Below are positions 1 through 6,846 of a stretch of 16,328 nt of DNA, in pieces. The translations under genes and the position numbers were made by a program. The notes below the pieces were generated by a model. The model did not search any database. It was not told where the DNA came from and saw nothing but the letters and a program-made list of their open reading frames with translations. This DNA comes from Novosphingobium acidiphilum DSM 19966. Its GTDB lineage: Bacteria; Pseudomonadota; Alphaproteobacteria; Sphingomonadales; Sphingomonadaceae. Every line of letters starts with the position of its first letter. Positions within the stretch are counted from its first letter, which is position 1. The stretch is taken from the NCBI RefSeq assembly GCF_000429005.1, contig NZ_AUBA01000031.1, forward strand, positions 1 to 16,328. Direction: 5' to 3'.

Positions 1-95
1 CATGCTATCGGCTGTGCCCGGCGCATGATCGGCTCAAACTGACGCCGAAATCGGTGGTGGCCCCAATAAGCTACACCACGCCGTGGGACACGATC
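1..95 (+). mobile_element. IS256-family insertion sequence, 3' end (left copy)
   Basis: These 95 bases are the exact reverse complement of 15985-16079, where they form the 3' end of a recognisable IS256-family transposase gene plus its terminal non-coding stretch. The similarity stops abruptly after base 95: base 96 onward does not match the sequence beyond 15985. That break fixes the IS terminus at or within a base or two of 95. The stop codon at 26-28 is followed by 67 non-coding bases to the IS end, as in the right-hand copy. The rest of the element lies to the left of the window. The eight bases outside (96-103) would be one half of any target duplication; the other half is not visible. 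Confidence 0.9.
2..28 (+). CDS. IS256-family transposase, last eight codons (partial)
   Basis: The only visible part of this transposase gene is the end MLSAVPGA followed by TGA at 26-28. It is identical to the end of the longer transposase fragment on the minus strand at the right edge of the window, so the reading frame and identity are inferred from that copy. The 5' part is off the window. Confidence 0.8.
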   Translation: MLSAVPGA

Positions 96-669
96 GCCAT
101 TTGCCACACTATCAAGGGAGAACGAGGTTTAAGCAATCCCACATGGAATCGCTCCGACCCGTTCGATGTATAGGAAATTTCGAAACCGACTGCCGGTTAC
201 GGGAATGAATATCGGATCAGCATGTTTGCCGCGAGTAGAGACCTTCCAGTCGGTCCATTGCTCCGGCCTTGCAGAAGGGCTTTAAGGGCGTCCACGAATG
301 ACCGGTGTCGGCGTGACCGGACGCTCCCAGACGCGGCGCCGACGGGCAGGAATGTCCCAATTCTTGCTATTTGGGACGCGCTGCCAGCACCTGAATGAAT
401 GGCAAGTTTCGACTGGCGCAAGTTGGCATGGGAAGGTTAGTTCTTGGGCGTATGCTGCCACGCAGGTTTCGATCTTCGCAAGGCCATAAGCTGTCATCTC
501 GGTTATGCCGGATGTTGTCCGTGCAGGCTGGCCCTTCTCCTCGAAGAAGGGGTGTCTGGAACCGGCATGTCATACGCATTTCGGGCCTCGGACACCCCCA
601 CCCAACCCTCCCCCTTCGGGGGATGGCTTCAAATGCGACTGCCCTCCTTCAGGGGGGAGCGCTGCCGGG
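96..669. other. Region without a convincing gene next to the IS copy
   Basis: I see no credible coding sequence here. Short frames exist on both strands but none has a ribosome-binding site or recognisable protein features. One frame runs open from the IS edge (96) to a TAG at 171-173, 25 codons. It could be the tail of a gene cut by the IS, but is too short to identify. A hairpin with 7-bp arms (354-360 and 371-377) lies in the middle, and several GC-rich hairpins crowd 532-660. The region looks like degenerate intergenic DNA beside an insertion site. Confidence 0.55.
532..660. repeat. Cluster of inverted repeats downstream of the oxygenase gene
   Basis: Four inverted repeats lie close together. 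There is a perfect 7-bp stem at 532-538/545-551. A perfect 8-bp pair at 549-556/591-598 encloses 34 bases. A C5/G5 stem lies at 610-614/618-622 with a TTC loop. A 6-bp stem with one G-T pair lies at 642-647/652-657. They sit just past the stop codon of the minus-strand gene ending at 670 and could form structure in its 3' transcript. No T-run follows any of them on either strand, so a standard intrinsic terminator is not supported. The C- and G-rich blocks resemble dispersed intergenic repeats common in sphingomonads, but that is from memory. Confidence 0.5.
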
Positions 670-1620
670 CTATGGGATCAGTCCGATCTCGCGCAGGCGC
701 TGGTGCAGATAGGCATCGGCGGTGATCGGTTCGGGGTAGCGATCGGGGTGATCGGCATCGACGCATTGCGGCAAAGTGCGGATCACGAAATCGCTGCGCA
801 GATGCAGGAAATAGGGCATCGAATACCGGCTGAACGCCGCGCGCGCACCCACCGGATTGCGCACGCGGTGGGTGGTCGATGGCAGCCGGTGGTTGGTCAG
901 GCGTTGCAGCATGTCGCCGATATTGACCGCCAGCGCGCCCGGCGGCGGCGTGACCTCGATCCATTGCCCGTCGCGCGACAGCAGTTCCAGCCCGGCTTCT
1001 TCGGCGCCCAGCAGCAGCGTGATCAGATTGATATCCTCGTGCGCGCCGGCGCGGATCGCCCCTTCGGGCGCATCGGCAATCGGGGGATAATGCAACAGGC
1101 GCAGCACCGAATTGCCGTCTTTGATCGCGGGCGCAAACCAGTCTGCCGGCATATCCAGAGCCACGGCAAGGTGGGCCAGGATGCGCGCGCCGACCCGGTC
1201 GAAGGCGGCATACAGCGCGCGAAAGGTCTCGGCGAAATGGGCCGGCCGGTCGGGCCAGACATTGGGCGGCATGCTGGCCGACAGCGGGTGCCCGGGCACC
1301 AGATCGCGGCCCACGTGCCAGAATTCCTTCAGATCGAACACATCCGCGCCCTTGGCAATTTCGGTGCCGAACGGGGTATAGCCCCGCGCGCCGCCCTTGC
1401 CCGGCACATGCCATTGCCGCTTTTCGATGTCGGGCAGGGCAAAAAACTGCGCGGTCAGATCCCAGGCTTGGGCGATCAGATCGGCATCGATGCCGTGATC
1501 GGCCACCATCGCAAAGCCGTAACGGCCAAAACTGTCGCCCAGCGCGGCCGGCAGGGCCGCGCTGTCACCAGCCAGCGATATCACGGGAAGGCTTGGCACA
1601 ACGGTGGTTTCAGGCAACAT
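670..1620 (-). CDS. 2-oxoglutarate/Fe(II)-dependent oxygenase, isopenicillin N synthase-like
   Basis: This encodes a 316-residue cytosolic non-haem iron oxygenase of the isopenicillin N synthase/2OG-Fe(II) superfamily. An N-terminal DIOX_N-like part includes RYGFAMVADHGI near residues 33-44, and the jelly-roll catalytic half lies around residues 165-275. The iron triad is visible as H194-x-D196 and H251, and R265-x-S267 is the usual co-substrate-binding RxS pair, so the enzyme should be active. The substrate cannot be predicted, since family members oxidise many small molecules. The open frame extends upstream to 1833, but that extension overlaps the divergent EVE gene. The ATG at 1620 gives the normal family N-terminus. 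It is divergent from the EVE-domain gene with only 38 bases between the starts. Confidence 0.88.
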   Translation of the reverse strand: MLPETTVVPSLPVISLAGDSAALPAALGDSFGRYGFAMVADHGIDADLIAQAWDLTAQFFALPDIEKRQWHVPGKGGARGYTPFGTEIAKGADVFDLKEFWHVGRDLVPGHPLSASMPPNVWPDRPAHFAETFRALYAAFDRVGARILAHLAVALDMPADWFAPAIKDGNSVLRLLHYPPIADAPEGAIRAGAHEDINLITLLLGAEEAGLELLSRDGQWIEVTPPPGALAVNIGDMLQRLTNHRLPSTTHRVRNPVGARAAFSRYSMPYFLHLRSDFVIRTLPQCVDADHPDRYPEPITADAYLHQRLREIGLIP

Positions 1621-1658
1621 GCGGCAATTCCAACTTTTCAGCGCGATGCGGACACACG

Positions 1659-2105
1659 ATGCCTCTCCTGCCCAATCCCGACGTAACCGGCAAGCAACTC
1701 TGGCTGATGAAATCCGAACCCGATGTCTATGGCTATGACGATCTGGTCGCCGAGGGCGAAGGCACCTGGGATGGCGTGCGCAACCACCTGGCTGCACGCA
1801 ACTTGCGCGCCATGCGCCAGGGCGATCTGGCATTCTTCTATCATTCCAACATTGGCAAGGACATCGTCGGCATTGCCATGATTTCGGTACCAGGCCTGAC
1901 CGACCCGACCGATCCCGAGGGCAAATGGGCGGCGGTCAAGGTGCGACCCGTGGCACGGCTGGTCAGCCCGGTGTCGCTGGCCACGATCAAGGCGACCCCT
2001 GCCTTGGCAGACATGGAACTGCTGCGCCTGTCGCGCCTGTCGGTTTCTGCGGTGCGACCCGATGAATGGGCACTGATTCTGGCCATGGCGGGCGGGGTCA
2101 ACTGA
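1659..2105 (+). CDS. EVE domain-containing protein
   Basis: This is a 148-residue protein consisting of a single EVE domain (PUA-like superfamily, related to human THYN1). Family hallmarks are WLMKSEPDVYGYDDL (about 15-29), WDGVRNHLAARNLRAM (37-52) and FFYHSNIGKDIVGI (59-72). Studied EVE domains bind modified bases, such as methylated or hydroxymethylated cytosine in DNA or modified RNA bases; the ligand of this stand-alone bacterial form is not established. The frame is open from 1593, but the ATG at 1659 leaves only a short leader before the conserved LWLMKSEPD. No strong ribosome-binding site is seen before it. A start closer to the motif is possible. Confidence 0.9.
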   Translation: MPLLPNPDVTGKQLWLMKSEPDVYGYDDLVAEGEGTWDGVRNHLAARNLRAMRQGDLAFFYHSNIGKDIVGIAMISVPGLTDPTDPEGKWAAVKVRPVARLVSPVSLATIKATPALADMELLRLSRLSVSAVRPDEWALILAMAGGVN

Positions 2106-2189
2106 CCGATTGTCCCCTTTCAGCACGTCCCGCGATTGGACGGGCAGGGGGGATGCAAACACGGTTAACACTTCGTTAGAGCAGGCGGC

Positions 2190-2441
2190 ATGAAAGCGAT
2201 CCCCGTCGTCCCCGGCCAACCTGGGCAGCCCAACCTGTTTCGCCGAACGTTGCCCGAACGGGTGCGCACCCGGCTGAATATGCCGTTGCCCCGGCTTGAG
2301 CCCGAGGTCGAGGCTGCCAATGCGCGCGCCGCGCTGCGTTCGCCACCGGTCAACTGGCGGCGCCTGACCGCGCAGGACCTGCGCGATTTCCTGCTGGCCT
2401 ATTGTGCCTGCTTCATCGCGCTGCAGATGTTTCTGGCGTAA
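2190..2441 (+). CDS. Small hypothetical protein with a hydrophobic C-terminus
   Basis: This 83-residue protein has no named domain that I recognise. The N-terminal two thirds are proline- and arginine-rich (PGQPGQPNLFRRTLPERVRTR). The last 18 or so residues (DFLLAYCACFIALQMFLA) are hydrophobic enough for one membrane-inserted helix with its end at the C-terminus. The frame is clean, with coding-like third-position GC, and fills the gap between the EVE gene and the convergent transporter gene, whose stop lies 13 bases away. I believe similar short proteins occur in related sphingomonads, but cannot verify that here. The ribosome-binding site is weak (GAGCAGG). Confidence 0.65.
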   Translation: MKAIPVVPGQPGQPNLFRRTLPERVRTRLNMPLPRLEPEVEAANARAALRSPPVNWRRLTAQDLRDFLLAYCACFIALQMFLA

Positions 2442-2454
2442 TTGCGCCTGTAAC

Positions 2455-3780
2455 CTAGAATGTGTGCTCGATCTGGCCCACATGCGCTTGTTCGGCGCGG
2501 TACAAGAGCCACGCCAGAAACGCCGATATCGTGCACATGGCCGCGCCCAGCAACAGCTGGTGGACAATGGCCACGCCCAGCGCGCTCAGGCTGACCGCGA
2601 TCACCGAACCGATGACCATGGCCCCCGAATTGACGATATTGTTGGCAGCGATCGTCCGCGATGTTTCCGACTTTTCAACGATGGTCGTCAAAAAGGCATA
2701 AAGCGGCACGACAAACATGCCGCCTGCCACCGCAATCCCGAACAGCGATCCCAGCAACGGCACGGCCAGCGGCAGATGCACAAAGGTCCATACATCGACC
2801 AGGTGTTCGCGTCCGCGCACCGGCCATTGGCGGCAGATCAGATCGAACGCAACGATGAAACCGGCCATGACCATGACCGACAGCGGAGCATACCGCGCCG
2901 AAACCTTGCCCCCCAGCAGGTGATTGATCGAAGCCGATCCGATCGCCACGCCGATCGAGAACATCACCAGGAACAGGCTGACCACGCCCTTGTTGCCCCC
3001 CAGCACATTCTTCGCCAGCGGCGTGAACTGGATGAACAGCACCGCGCCCACGGCCCAGAACACACTGATCGCACAGATCGCCAGGATCACGCGCGAATGC
3101 CGCATCGTCATCCGCACCAGCAGGATCGAGGAACGCACGATGTTCCAGTCGATCGGCTGCGCGGCCATCATGGGCGGCGCTGCGGGCACGCTTTGCGCCG
3201 AAACCAGCCCGATCAGCGCGGTGATCACCACCGCCAGCGCGGCCCATTGCACCGGGATCACCGCGGCCAGGATGGTGCCTGCCAAAATGGCCAGATAGGT
3301 GCCTGCCTCGACCAGCCCGGTGCCCGCCAGCACTTCGTCGGGATACAAGTGCTGGGGCAGGATGGCGTATTTGATCGGGCCGAAAAATGACGAATGCACC
3401 CCCATCGCCAAAAGTGCTGCCAGCATCAGCGGTATCGCCAGCGTTTCGGCCGCGATATGCCGCCAGGCCAGCAGCAGGCCGGCCCCCCCGACCAGCATGA
3501 TGCCCACTTCGCAGGTCTTGATAATCCGGATCAGCCGCGCCTTGTCGCGCGAATCCGCCAGCTGCCCGGCAAGCGCCGACAGCAGGAAAAACGGCAGGAT
3601 GAACAAGCCCGACGCGATCGCGGAAAACAGCCCTTCCTTGGCCTCGGAATTGTAGATGCTGTAGACTACGAACAGCAGCATCGCGTTCTTGTACAGGTTG
3701 TCATTGAACGCGCCCAGCAGCTGGGTGACAAACAGCGGAAGAAAGCGACGCTGGCGGATCAGATTGGTGTTGGTGGTCAT
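2455..3780 (-). CDS. MFS transporter, LplT-like (lysophospholipid transporter type)
   Basis: This encodes a 441-residue inner-membrane major facilitator protein with about 12 hydrophobic segments. Its N-terminus (FLPLFVTQLLGAFNDNLYKN) carries the AFNDN signature seen in LplT and in the MFS half of Aas-type phospholipid acyltransferase fusions. Those proteins flip lysophospholipids inward for re-acylation. Here the transporter stands alone with no fused or adjacent acyltransferase. It is divergent from pgsA, which fits a phospholipid role, but the substrate is inference. The frame is open to 3909; the ATG at 3780 is chosen because it starts the conserved N-terminus and leaves room for the divergent promoter. 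No intrinsic terminator is seen in the 13 bases before the convergent small gene. Confidence 0.85.
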   Translation of the reverse strand: MTTNTNLIRQRRFLPLFVTQLLGAFNDNLYKNAMLLFVVYSIYNSEAKEGLFSAIASGLFILPFFLLSALAGQLADSRDKARLIRIIKTCEVGIMLVGGAGLLLAWRHIAAETLAIPLMLAALLAMGVHSSFFGPIKYAILPQHLYPDEVLAGTGLVEAGTYLAILAGTILAAVIPVQWAALAVVITALIGLVSAQSVPAAPPMMAAQPIDWNIVRSSILLVRMTMRHSRVILAICAISVFWAVGAVLFIQFTPLAKNVLGGNKGVVSLFLVMFSIGVAIGSASINHLLGGKVSARYAPLSVMVMAGFIVAFDLICRQWPVRGREHLVDVWTFVHLPLAVPLLGSLFGIAVAGGMFVVPLYAFLTTIVEKSETSRTIAANNIVNSGAMVIGSVIAVSLSALGVAIVHQLLLGAAMCTISAFLAWLLYRAEQAHVGQIEHTF

Positions 3781-3889
3781 CAAACCCCGGTTGGCAGCCC
3801 GTCTTGTGCGAAGAACCCTTAACGGCATGCACGGTGCGGGCAAGAGCGATGTTTGCATCCGCCACGCGAAGCGATATGGCCATGGCACC

Positions 3890-4483
3890 ATGTTGACGCT
3901 GCCCAACATTCTGACGCTGTCGCGGATATTTGCCGTGCCCTTGCTGGTCGGCCTGCTGTGGTGGCCCGACTGGCCGCTGGGCTATGGCCTGGGCTTTGCC
4001 ATGTATTGCCTGATGGGGGTGACCGACTATTTCGACGGATACCTGGCGCGTGCGCAGGGAACTGTTTCAAAGATGGGCATTTTTCTTGATCCCATCGCCG
4101 ACAAGATCATGGTTGCAGCGGTCGTGCTGGTGCTGGCTGCGCGCGGTGTGCTGACCGGGCCTTATGTCGGATCGCTGCATGTGATCGCGGGGCTGGTGAT
4201 CCTGGTGCGCGAAATAGCGGTGTCGGGCCTGCGCGAATTTCTGGGCGGATTGCAGGTTTCGGTGCCGGTGTCGAAGCTGGCCAAATGGAAAACCACCGCG
4301 CAGATGGTGGCGCTGGGTGCCTTGATCCTGGGCCGCGCGTTGCCCGGCTGGACGATTACGGCAGGGGCGATCGATCTGAACGTCCCGCACACCGTCGGGC
4401 TGACCACGTTGTGGACCGCCGCCGCGCTGACGGTGATCACCGGGTGGGATTATCTGCGGGTCGGCCTGAAACACATGGATTGA
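3890..4483 (+). CDS. pgsA: CDP-diacylglycerol–glycerol-3-phosphate 3-phosphatidyltransferase
   Basis: PgsA makes phosphatidylglycerol phosphate from CDP-diacylglycerol and glycerol-3-phosphate at the inner membrane, the committed step to phosphatidylglycerol and cardiolipin. The 197-residue product has the full CDP-alcohol phosphotransferase signature: D46, D49-G50, A53-R54, G63, D67 and D71 with the expected spacing. The remaining sequence has several membrane helices. The N-terminus MLTLPNILTLSR is typical for PgsA, so the ATG at 3890 is chosen although the frame is open from 3689. The stop lies 4 bases from the end of the convergent oxyR gene, and no terminator hairpin is visible between them. 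The divergent neighbour is the LplT-like transporter. Confidence 0.93.
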   Translation: MLTLPNILTLSRIFAVPLLVGLLWWPDWPLGYGLGFAMYCLMGVTDYFDGYLARAQGTVSKMGIFLDPIADKIMVAAVVLVLAARGVLTGPYVGSLHVIAGLVILVREIAVSGLREFLGGLQVSVPVSKLAKWKTTAQMVALGALILGRALPGWTITAGAIDLNVPHTVGLTTLWTAAALTVITGWDYLRVGLKHMD

Positions 4484-4487
4484 GGCC

Positions 4488-5384
4488 TTACCCTGCGCGC
4501 AGTTCTTCGGCCAGCAGGCGGAATTCTTCGCCACGCGGCGAATTGCGCCGCCACACCAGTGCGATCTGGCGAAACGCGTGATCGCTGATCAAGGGGCGCG
4601 CGACGATCCGGGTGCCGGCCAGGATGCCGGCGTTGATCGCCATTTCGGGCAGCATGGTCAGGCCCAGGCCATTGTCGACCATCTGCACCAGCGTGTGCAG
4701 CGATGTGCCGATCATCGTCGCGCTGGCGCGCAGTTCCGGGCGGTTGCACGCGGCCAGCGCATGGTCCTTCAGGCAATGCCCGTCTTCGAGCAGCATCAGC
4801 CGGTTTTCATCGATCGACGAGGGCGTGATCATCGCGGGCGGATCGCGCGGATCGTCGTGCGGAAATGCAATCAGCAGCGGATCGTTGAACAGATGCACCG
4901 TCTCGACCTCGCCTGTTGCAAACGGCAGTGCCAGCAGCACGCAATCGGCGCGGCCATGGTGCAGCGATTCGATGGCAGCGGCGCTGGGTTCTTCGCGCAG
5001 GAACAGGCGCAATTGCGGGCGTTCGGCGCGTAGCCGCGGCAGGATGCGCGGCAACAGGAACGGCGCGATCGTGGGGATCACGCTCATCCGCAATTCGCCC
5101 ACCAACGGGGTGCCGTGCGATTGCACCAGCGCTGACAGTTCCTCGGCCTCGCGCAGCAGGCGATGCGCCTTGGCCACCACCTGGTTGCCCAGCGGGGTAA
5201 AGCGCACCACCCGCCGGGTGCGTTCGACCAGCACCACGTCGAGCAGCGATTCAAGCTCGCGCAGCCCCGCCGACAGCGTCGATTGCGACACGAAACAGGC
5301 CTCTGCCGCGCGTCCGAAATGGCCGTGTTCGTGCAGCGCGACCAGGTATTGCAATTGCTTGAGCGTCGGCAGGTAAATCGACAT
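4488..5384 (-). CDS. oxyR: Hydrogen-peroxide-sensing LysR regulator OxyR
   Basis: This 298-residue LysR-type regulator has an N-terminal winged helix-turn-helix (about 8-66, recognition region AAEACFVSQSTLSAGLRELE) and a C-terminal sensor domain. It carries the OxyR redox signature: C204 and C213 in LEDGHCLKDHALAAC, with the same nine-residue spacing as the C199/C208 disulfide pair of E. coli OxyR. It should therefore activate peroxide defence genes after disulfide formation. No catalase or peroxiredoxin gene lies in the window. Its start codon overlaps the stop of rnd by one base (TGATG), so it is probably translated by coupling from the rnd message. C30 in the DNA-binding domain is not part of the known sensor. 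Confidence 0.92.
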   Translation of the reverse strand: MSIYLPTLKQLQYLVALHEHGHFGRAAEACFVSQSTLSAGLRELESLLDVVLVERTRRVVRFTPLGNQVVAKAHRLLREAEELSALVQSHGTPLVGELRMSVIPTIAPFLLPRILPRLRAERPQLRLFLREEPSAAAIESLHHGRADCVLLALPFATGEVETVHLFNDPLLIAFPHDDPRDPPAMITPSSIDENRLMLLEDGHCLKDHALAACNRPELRASATMIGTSLHTLVQMVDNGLGLTMLPEMAINAGILAGTRIVARPLISDHAFRQIALVWRRNSPRGEEFRLLAEELRAG

Positions 5385-6652
5385 CAGGCGGGGTCGTCCG
5401 TTTCCGCAATCGGAAAGAAATCGGATTCGGGGTCGTGTTCGGGCACATCTTCGGCTTCGGGGACGACCGTTTCGGCGCTGCCGATGTCGTCGATATGGGC
5501 CATTTTCAGTTTTCCGCCCGCCACTGCAAAGGCCAATCGGCCCTCAACCAGTTCCAGGGCATCGCGGCCGAACTGTTCAAATCGCCAGCCTTCGAGAATG
5601 GCCAGCCCCTTGCGCTGGCCTGCGGCCAGCGCATCCAGATCGTCGGTGCGCGCCAGCAGACGCGCGGCAATGTCGATCTCGCGGCTGCGGATTTTCAACA
5701 GCAGCTTCAACAGATCGGCGACCAGCGCGCCCTCTTTGCCCAGGGGTGCACCACGCGGCGGACGGACGGGCATTTCCGCCTCGGTCAGGGGCTGGGCATC
5801 GGCCAGGCACTGCATCAGGCGCCGCCCGATCTCGTTGTCGCGCCACCCGGACGACAGCCCGCGCACTTTGGCCAGGTCAGCCTGTTCGCGGGGCGGATGG
5901 CTGGCAAGGTCGGCCAGCGTTTCGTCACGCATGATCCGCCCGCGTGGAATGTTCTTGTCCATCGCCTCGGTCTCGCGCCAGCCGGCCAGCGCCTTCAGCC
6001 GGCCCAGCACCGCATGGTTGCGGCTGGGCGGGCGGATCTTCTGCCACACGGTTTGCGGATCGTTGCGATAGTGTTCGGGATCGGCGAGCCGCTCCATCTC
6101 GATATCCAGCCATGCGCCGCGCCCGGTCTTGATCAGCCGCTTGAGCATGCGCGGGAAAATCTTCGACAGGTGCGTTACATCGCCGATGGCATATTCGGTC
6201 TGGCGGTCGGTCAGCGGGCGGCGCGACCAGTCGGTAAAGCGCGCGCCCTTGTCCACCGAAAAGCCCAGCCACGCTTCGACCAGGTTGGAATAGCCGATCT
6301 GTTCGGACTGGCTGATCGCCATCATCGCGATCTGCGTGTCGAATATCGGGTGCGGCGTGCGTCCGGTCAGGTTGTAGATGATTTCCACATCCTGCCCGCC
6401 GGCGTGAAACACCTTCAGCACGTCTTCGTTGTCGACCAGCAGTTCGAGCAGCGGCGACAGGTCGATGCCCGGCGCCATCGGATCGATCGCGGCGGCTTCC
6501 TTGTCATCGGCGATCTGCACCAGGCACAGTTCGGGCCAATAGGTGTTTTCGCGCATGAATTCGGTGTCAACGGCGACGAATTCGGCCTTGGACAGGCGGG
6601 CGCAAAGATCGGTCAGCGCCTCGGTCGTGGTGATCAGGGGATGAATTTTCAT
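5384..6652 (-). CDS. rnd: Ribonuclease D
   Basis: RNase D is a 3'-5' exoribonuclease that helps mature tRNA and other stable RNA 3' ends. The 422-residue protein has the DEDD-Y nuclease domain at about residues 1-175: D29-T-E31 (Exo I), D88 in FHAGGQDVE (Exo II), and Y154-x3-D158 (Exo III). An HRDC-type helical domain follows at about 205-290. The C-terminal tail is acidic (residues about 395-422) and may be disordered. The ATG at 6652 is preferred over the longer frame to 6808 because the usual family N-terminus starts there, after a purine-rich leader. It is divergent from aspS across 194 bases and heads a tightly coupled rnd–oxyR unit. Confidence 0.92.
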   Translation of the reverse strand: MKIHPLITTTEALTDLCARLSKAEFVAVDTEFMRENTYWPELCLVQIADDKEAAAIDPMAPGIDLSPLLELLVDNEDVLKVFHAGGQDVEIIYNLTGRTPHPIFDTQIAMMAISQSEQIGYSNLVEAWLGFSVDKGARFTDWSRRPLTDRQTEYAIGDVTHLSKIFPRMLKRLIKTGRGAWLDIEMERLADPEHYRNDPQTVWQKIRPPSRNHAVLGRLKALAGWRETEAMDKNIPRGRIMRDETLADLASHPPREQADLAKVRGLSSGWRDNEIGRRLMQCLADAQPLTEAEMPVRPPRGAPLGKEGALVADLLKLLLKIRSREIDIAARLLARTDDLDALAAGQRKGLAILEGWRFEQFGRDALELVEGRLAFAVAGGKLKMAHIDDIGSAETVVPEAEDVPEHDPESDFFPIAETDDPA

Positions 6653-6711
6653 CGGTCTTTTTTCTTTTCGGCCGATCTTGCGCGCAGTACGGCAGACCGG
6701 CCCGGTGGGTA

Positions 6712-6725
6712 CCCCCGTCCGGGGG
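6712..6725. other. GC hairpin in the rnd/aspS divergent intergenic region
   Basis: C5 at 6712-6716 pairs with G5 at 6721-6725 around a GTCC loop. It lies between the two divergent starts, 8 bases upstream of the TTGACA at 6733. It has no T-run, so its role, if any, is more likely in leader RNA or local DNA structure than termination. Confidence 0.4.
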
Positions 6726-6732
6726 CGGCGGC

Positions 6733-6761
6733 TTGACAAAACGATGGCCATCGCCTCTTGG
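6733..6761 (+). promoter_or_regulatory. Possible sigma-70 promoter for aspS
   Basis: A perfect −35 hexamer, TTGACA, lies at 6733-6738 in the divergent intergenic region upstream of aspS. The −10 position after a 17-base spacer (6756-6761, TCTTGG) is a poor match, so the assignment rests on the −35 box and location. Transcription from here would give a leader of about 80 bases before the aspS start. Confidence 0.35.
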
Positions 6762-6846
6762 CCACGCTTGTGGTTCAAGTGCGGGCCAGTGCCGCACACC
6801 ACGATCAAATCCCTGCCTCAATACGCTCGTTTTGGAAAGACCTTCG

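Noticed and set aside
336..348. Shared 13-mer GGCGCCGACGGGC with 14436-14448
   Set aside because: It is a short GC-rich string in a GC-rich genome with no extension on either side, so probably chance.
505..1686. Long plus-strand open frame of 393 codons opposite the oxygenase gene
   Set aside because: It is an antisense shadow of a high-GC gene: arginine-, glutamine- and histidine-rich and with no domain. The minus strand has a complete iron triad.
2404..3390. Plus-strand frame of 328 codons opposite the MFS transporter
   Set aside because: It is extremely rich in His, Arg, Gln and Asp, typical of the reverse reading of a membrane protein gene.
5435..6736. Plus-strand frame of 433 codons opposite rnd
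   Set aside because: It is antisense to a clear RNase D with all catalytic residues. No ribosome-binding site or domain is seen.
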